Source of the DNA: Eopsaltria australis
Taxonomy: Eukaryota > Chordata > Aves > Passeriformes > Petroicidae
NCBI GenBank assembly: GCA_034509425.1
Contig: JAVTVJ010000033.1
Span: 6,383,001 to 6,447,000 of the forward strand
DNA length: 64,000 nt
Direction of reading: 5' to 3'
The notes under the pieces are model-generated. The model was not told the DNA's origin. It saw nothing but the letters and a program-made list of their open reading frames with translations, and searched no databases. Positions 49,501 through 64,000 of this stretch are shown here, in pieces (the first letter of the stretch is position 1; each line of letters begins with the position of its first letter). The position numbers and the translations under genes were made by a program.

Positions 49501-52500
49501 CTGCCATGCTCCCTCTTAAATGTCCTACAGTCTCCAGCACAGAAGTCCTCATGAAAACATTCATACACTTGATTCTCTCAGTCACATTATGTACCTATAT
49601 TAATGAATATAACATAGTTCTGATATGCTGTTAACTAAACAAGTGGGAATCAGACCAATCTAGACTGACAGAACATAACAAGGGTGTCATAATTGGAATG
49701 AATAATAATTTTAAATAATAAACAAAGATACCTCTTCCAAAGAGTGACAAATGTGCTGCACTTTTACATCATCTGTAAAAGTTAAAAATACAAATATGCA
49801 GATATGTTTTCCAGGTTCTGAGTTCTGCAAGAAAAGCCAACAAATCTGTTAGTTATGAAGTCTGGACTACTCAGTAAGAGCAGCCCATCCAAAAACTAAT
49901 TATGTAGAAATAGTACATTTCTTTTCTTATTCATTACAGAAGCTGCTCAATAAAAGATGTACTTTATAATCTTTTAAGGAGATGAAAACATCCTATTTCT
50001 ATCCTTATTACAGATTTATTAATTCAATATGTACATTAATTTTGTTCATAATCAAAGCACATACATGATACTTTGCCAAATAAGAATAATTTGACAAAAT
50101 TTTCTAGGGATCCGAGACTGCCCTTAACTTTGTTACACTGAGATTCTTGCATTTAGACATCATTGTCTTAATTAGAGAGCCTTGTTTTATTGTTCCACTA
50201 TGGTTTGCCATGGTAACCTCACTGTTTAGTTGATTGCTTTGGTTGGTCATGTTGGATCAACTGGTACTGGACAAAATCCTCTTCCCAGAAATACTCTAAA
50301 TATAATGGTTTCATTGTAAGCCTCCCTTTATATGCTAGCAAGCTAAGTAAGGTTAGCATCATAGACTCACACTTAAATTTTTTGGCTGTCAGAATCTGTA
50401 TTGCCTTAAGTTCTCCTTAAAATGCCTTCAGTGCCAAACTCCTCCAAACATAGGTTCCTTGGCTCTTGGAAGGAATATGACACCTATGCCAAATCCAAAT
50501 GCAAACAGCAGATTGACCTAGCATCATGAGACATTAATTATTATAAGCATGCTTTGGCATTCTCACAATGGTTTTAATGTAAGCCCATGGCAAGAAAAGG
50601 ACCATCCAGAGTGGCCTTCCCATACAAAGTACAGCCTGAATTGCACAAGCTCCCAGCTAATGCTGCCTTGCCTGTCTCCAGATCATCAGGGAGCTGACCT
50701 ACTCTGAGCACAGTCCATGTCATCAGTTCTTACCTCCTTCTCCCTGCCTTTCTCAAGAAAACAGAAAAACTGCATCCAAAAATCAGTCCTAGTAATCTCA
50801 GCCTCTGACTTTCTCTCTGTGGCTCACAATGTTTCAGACTCACCATCTCTATTAAATCTCCCTGCTTTATTTGCTATCCTTAAAAGGATTGTTAGCTCCT
50901 GAATTAATTCTCTGATACCCACATTTCTATGTACAGAAATACAAGCAAGCCTTTACCCTCTTTATCTCCTACTGAACAGTTTTTGCTGTGTTGAGTAGGA
51001 ACTGCCAAGTTCAAACAAGTGGGGAGCAATAAAGAAGGAATGGAATTAAACACGCCTATGTCACAAAGTGTAAGTCAGAAAATTCAGAAAATCAAGGCTG
51101 TTTTTAAGGTGCCTCTACCAAGCATCTCAAAACTGAGGCATGAACAACTCTTGCAAAAAGGCTCAGTTTGAGATGGAGACAGATAATTCTAGGTGTCTTT
51201 ATGTGTTAATGCTCCCATAGTCAGATGATCTCTTCAAGAAGCCAAGCAGTCCCAAGGGAGTGACTTGGTTGACCAGCAGAAGGCTGACTAAGACAAGGGT
51301 AACATCTCCAGTTAAAGAACACTGATCTCCCTCAAGTTGTGTGTTACATTTGCCAGTCCCCGAAAATTCTATTTAAACAGCCAAGTTAGAAATACCTGCC
51401 TGCAAAAAAAAAAGGATGGTTATACCTGACAAAGTGTATCTGACTTTAAAAGTAAATGAAAGCTGTGGGGTTTCTGCGTGTCTGCAAATCATTTAAGTCC
51501 TGAATACAGATGTACATAACCAGGGCAGGAAATGTTACCACAGGGTTTTATAACTGCCCACACAGAAAGTCAGTGACATAACTGAGTTAGAATTCAGGAG
51601 TTTACAGCTGTTTGCCCTAAGTTTCATCCAGATGCCCACAGTCTGTCTCACCCAAATGAAGCACTTTCTACTCACAGCATGCTGTCATTTCTTCTTAATG
51701 TTTATACTGAGATGAGAGGGATCATACTTGAATCAATGTCTCAGCCTCAGGATATAAATCTGACTCAGATTTATAGGTCTACAAGCCATTTAATTTTGAA
51801 AGAGGACAGGAAAATGAAAAACAGCTTTGCAATTTTGTACTGGGACAGCTGTATCAGTATGGTTACAGAACTCTGGTACTCTCAGGCATACAACATAGAA
51901 ATTAAGAAAAATTTAGGTTAAAGGATGGCACAACTGCATCCTCAAAGGAGCTTCAAAGTTGGATCAAATGCAGCTGCTGAACTGTTGACCTATTTAGTGC
52001 CTAGATGAGTCAAGTAAGAACTGCCACCTGCTCCTGGACCAGGAGAGGATTCTGGTCATCTTTTCTCTGGTGTTCAGGAACACATGGGCTCCTACAAAAT
52101 CAATAAAGTAGCCTTCCCGTGTCCAACTTATTAATGCTCACACTGAAGAACACCGATCTCATAAGATGTTTTTATTCTATGCACTGAGAACCTCTGAGAT
52201 ACTTGAGGCACCACAGGTAATTGATTCTCAACATTTTGGCTGCACTGTGAGACACAGAAGGGATGCTTAGAATCCAGTGCTGAAACCAAAGCAGTGCCAG
52301 CACCAAGACAGTGCACCTGGGTAGCCTACAAGAAGCATTTCACTCTATCCAGAGCTACCTCAAGCTCCCAGTGTCTAAATTTTCTTCAGTTTTCAAGTCA
52401 TCCCTTGCTCAGACATGTCAGCATCACAAGGTTAACAAAGGCATTGAAAGGTGGTGTTAGGTGTAGTTTTTCCTTTAGGACTGGCCGCTGGATCACAGGG

Positions 52501-52690
52501 TAGCATTTTTGCTCATTGTTGTGAACAAATAAATAATAACTCAGCCAGAAGTGTTGGGAAGGTGTGGGAAAAACATGCTACAGTCATAAAAGTGCTGTGC
52601 ACAGGGACGTATGTACAATGTATGGTATGGACGTGCCTGGCAGAGCTTGGAAATATCCAAGAGTATGGATCCACATAGGCTCCATAGATC
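46549..52690. other. Intergenic, no gene seen
   Basis: AT-rich unique sequence up to the CR1 fragment beside the promoter. It contains a CTCF-like motif at 48,705-48,719. Short ORFs (for example 47,502-47,717 and 51,679-51,921) show no family resemblance. Confidence 0.5.
48705..48719 (-). promoter_or_regulatory. CTCF-like motif (candidate)
   Basis: The minus strand CCACTAGAGGTCAGG matches 13 of 15 positions of the CTCF core consensus, the best of three such matches in the desert. All three point the same way. Confidence 0.35.
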
Positions 52691-52810
52691 CATGGGCTCC
52701 CCAGGGATGTGGTCACAGCACCAGCCTGCCAGAGCCCAAGAAGTGTTTGGACACTGCTCTCGGGCACATGGTGTGACTCTTGGGGATGGTCCTGCAGGGC
52801 CAGGAGAGGA
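52691..52810 (+). mobile_element. CR1 LINE 3'-region fragment beside the promoter
   Basis: GGGCTCCCCAGGGATGTGGTCACAGCACCAGCCTGCCAGAGCCCAAGAAGTGTTTGGACACTGCTCTCGGGCACATGGTGTGACTCTTGGGGATGGTCCTGCAGGGCCAGGAG follows the sense CR1 consensus closely. The final tail (GATGATCC ... ATTCTATGA) is absent. It lies about 90-200 bp upstream of the CpG island. Confidence 0.88.
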
Positions 52811-52970
52811 CACACCAAACCCCTTCAAATATGCTTACAGCATCCCGGAGACACACTGCAGCCTATCCTGATCTTCACAAGGGCAGTAAAGCTGTGACTT
52901 GCAGCGCGGCTCAGGCCCTTCATCACCACTAAACGCTCCGAACCCCTCAGGTACCCGCCCTCCCGGGCCC

Positions 52971-53054
52971 GCCCTCCCGTCCCCTCCCGGGCCCGCCCGC
53001 CCTCCCGTCCCCTCCCGGGCCCGCCCGCCCTCCCGTCCCCTCCCGGGCCCGCCC
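52971..53054. repeat. 28-bp minisatellite, three perfect copies
   Basis: Units beginning GCCCTCCCGTCCCCTCCCGG start at 52,971, 52,999 and 53,027 and are identical over all 28 bases. A partial copy precedes them (52,956-52,970). The minus strand has dense GGG runs, so quadruplex formation is possible. The array lies just upstream of the inferred start site. Confidence 0.95.
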
Positions 53055-53099
53055 TCCGGTCTCCAGGGCGACCTGCCCGCCCCTTCCGGGCGCCTCGGA

Positions 53100-53198
53100 A
53101 GCGGCGGGGCGGAAGCGGCCGGGGCGCCGCGGCGGGGGCGGATGCGCGGGCGGGCGGCGGGGCCGCTGTGCCGGGGGCTCCGCTGGAGAGGCCGCCAG
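53100..53198 (+). other. SUPT20H: Probable non-coding exon 1 of SUPT20H (5' UTR; start uncertain)
   Basis: The first plausible splice donor in the G-rich half of the island is GCCGCCAG|GTACCGGG, with exon end 53,198. Splicing it to the acceptor at 53,904/53,905 gives a 706-bp intron 1. The transcription start is only inferred from composition, and other donors in the island are possible. Confidence 0.4.
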
Positions 53199-53450
53199 GT
53201 ACCGGGGCACGGAGGGCACGGGGGACCCACAGCCGGGGAGGGGGCGGCGGGACCGGGCTGGGCTGGGCCGGAGCGGAGCGGGGCGGGCGGGAGGCGGGGG
53301 CCTGGCCTGCGCCCTTGGCTTGGGCCGGCCCGGCCCTTCCCGTCCCGGCCGGCTGCTGCCGTCGGTGGCTGCGCCGCTCGCTCTCCGCCCCGCCGGGCCG
53401 CGGAGGAGGCGGCAGCAAGTTTTTTTCATTTCTTGATTGACAGCTTGCTG

Positions 53451-53457
53451 TGAGTCA
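53451..53457 (+). promoter_or_regulatory. AP-1 consensus in intron 1 (candidate)
   Basis: TGAGTCA within GCTGTGAGTCAGT, about 30 bp after the CpG island ends. A short motif that could occur by chance. Confidence 0.25.
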
Positions 53458-53793
53458 GTTTTAAACCAAACAATGCTAGAAGACACCGCTAGTGGAGGTG
53501 TTGGCTATGGAATAACACCTTCACTAAAGCAAAACAAAAGAGCTGATGGGGTAGGCTAAACACTCCGCTTATCATTAAATGTTTTCGCCTCCTGTGCATC
53601 TAAGGATGTGGCATTTGGGATAGTCTCGGTAGGCTGGTTCAATAGAGTGTATGTACACTTACGTGCTTTTTGCTTTACTATTGAAAAACCTAATGAAAAA
53701 TGATTGTGAAAAGTAGCAGTAGTCATTGGAGTGAGAACATCTGCGCTAGCAGCAAATGGAGCTCTTGTTCCTGCTCTTGGAGGAAAGGAAACT

Positions 53794-53801
53794 ATGCAAA
53801 T
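53794..53801 (+). promoter_or_regulatory. Octamer motif in intron 1 (candidate)
   Basis: A perfect ATGCAAAT about 100 bp before exon 2. Octamer sites bind POU factors; functional use here is unknown. Confidence 0.25.
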
Positions 53802-53904
53802 GAGATTTAAGTACAATTAACTGCCAGAAATGTTGCATTTAAATAAAATACCTATTTAGTTTCTCAGTGGTATTTTTTTTTCTCCTTGAATTTTTTGTTT
53901 TCAG

Positions 53905-53999
53905 TACCCCAAGTCTGACCATCAAATATGATTCTTTGCCTGCTACAAGAAACACCTTAAGTACTTCTTCTGCCATTTGGCCACATGGCTTCAACTACA

Positions 54000-54002
<3 letters not shown>
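53905..54002 (+). other. SUPT20H: SUPT20H exon 2: 5' UTR ending in the start codon
   Basis: The acceptor TTTTTTGTTTTCAG (ending 53,904) and donor AATG|GTAAGT bound a 98-base exon. Its last three bases (54,000-54,002) are the ATG that joins in frame to exon 3 (CAACAAGCT, QQALEL). The frame upstream of the ATG is closed by TAA at 53,958-53,960. An in-frame ATG at 53,985 could add five residues (MASTT). The 54,000 ATG has A at -3, a better context than the C at -3 of the 53,985 ATG, and matches the known N-terminus of the family. Confidence 0.85.
53928..53960 (+). other. Upstream ORF (10 codons) in the SUPT20H 5' UTR
   Basis: The ATG at 53,928 encodes MILCLLQETP and stops at TAA 53,958-53,960, 39 bases before the main ATG and in the same frame. 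Such short upstream ORFs commonly lower initiation at the main start; here that is inference. Confidence 0.6.
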
Positions 54003-63509
<9,507 letters not shown>

Positions 63510-64000
63510 GTAAGTTATATGTTTTTTTTAAACTATGCTGTGATCCAGTAAGTGAAGAAAAACAAACATTACTTACCATTTTCAGTCATAAAAATACTCT
63601 AGAGCAAGAAGTCTGATTTAAGATTTTTTAACAAAAAAAAAACCAAACCAAAATGTGTACAGGCAACCATTGTATTTCAAATGTACTTTTATGTTAAATT
63701 AGTACATTCTTTTACATTAAAAATACATTGGGGAGAAAATAAGACAAACCAGCAAATCCAATCATGAAAATTGTGGCTACACTATGAGACACTGTGCTCT
63801 TTTTTTGGTGATACTCAGAATTTTGATTGTTCTCAAAATTTGCCTGATGTTATGAAAGCATAAGACTTGACTATATTCTGTTTACTCTTAGATCAAGTTA
63901 AACTAGATAAATAAATGAAAACAAGTGAAAAACAGTGAGCTTCTAAGAAGCTTTATAATTTTGAACTGTTTGGAATATGCTGGTTTTGCGGTTCTACAAA

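Larger units (their letters stand above)
52900..53420 (+). promoter_or_regulatory. SUPT20H: CpG-island promoter of SUPT20H
   Basis: A sharp GC- and CpG-rich island stands in otherwise AT-rich DNA immediately before the gene. No TATA box is seen. ETS-type cores occur as CTTCCGGG (53,083-53,090) and CGGAAG (53,095-53,100 and 53,110-53,115), and GC-box words GGGGCGG or GGGCGG recur at 53,105-53,280. The + strand is C-rich before about 53,060 and G-rich from about 53,098 to 53,310. That strand-composition switch is often seen at CpG-island start sites and suggests transcription begins near 53,060-53,150. ORFs of up to 197 codons here are artefacts of stop-poor GC DNA. Confidence 0.85.

Noticed and set aside
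52825..53486. Overlapping ORFs of 86-197 codons on both strands in the CpG island
   Set aside because: Proline/arginine/glycine/alanine-rich translations in several frames at once are typical of stop-poor GC DNA and the 28-bp repeat. They have no conserved domain or splice logic.

Overview
The window is vertebrate, almost certainly avian, nuclear DNA. It has AT-rich intergenic sequence, many degraded CR1 LINE fragments (the dominant bird retroposon), one solo retroviral LTR, microsatellites, and a single spliced protein-coding gene under a CpG-island promoter. No bacterial-type operon, CRISPR array or phage is present. Many short ORFs occur on both strands, but almost all are chance ORFs or transposon remnants.

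Bases 1 to about 52,690 form a gene desert. It opens inside a CR1 LINE on the + strand (1-1796) that carries pieces of endonuclease and reverse transcriptase and has lost the RT core. Shorter CR1 tails follow at 4.7, 6.4, 15.1, 25.4, 28.1, 35.8 and 52.7 kb. A 580-bp CpG-rich solo LTR with TG...CA ends and a near-perfect 6-bp target duplication lies at 29,019-29,598. Two weaker LTR candidates sit at 13.1 and 41.5 kb. A previously hidden fossil of a PIF/Harbinger-type transposase can be read at 46,335-46,548, aligning to the family pattern without gaps but with an in-frame stop. Three minus-strand CTCF-like motifs and a local imperfect duplication (33.7/34.4 kb) are the main other structure in the desert. 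From known human synteny (13q13.3), this desert probably corresponds to the interval between SUPT20H and POSTN.

Bases 52,900-53,420 are a TATA-less CpG island with ETS-type sites and a perfect 3-copy 28-bp GC minisatellite. From there the + strand gene SUPT20H (SPT20 homolog, SAGA coactivator subunit, also called FAM48A/p38IP) runs off the right edge. I could place a probable non-coding exon 1, exon 2 carrying the start codon, and coding exons 3-14. All coding exons have GT-AG borders and keep one open frame for 383 codons plus two bases. The initiator ATG is exactly the last three bases of exon 2. A 10-codon upstream ORF and an in-frame alternative ATG precede it, so translation start choice and splicing are tightly coupled here.
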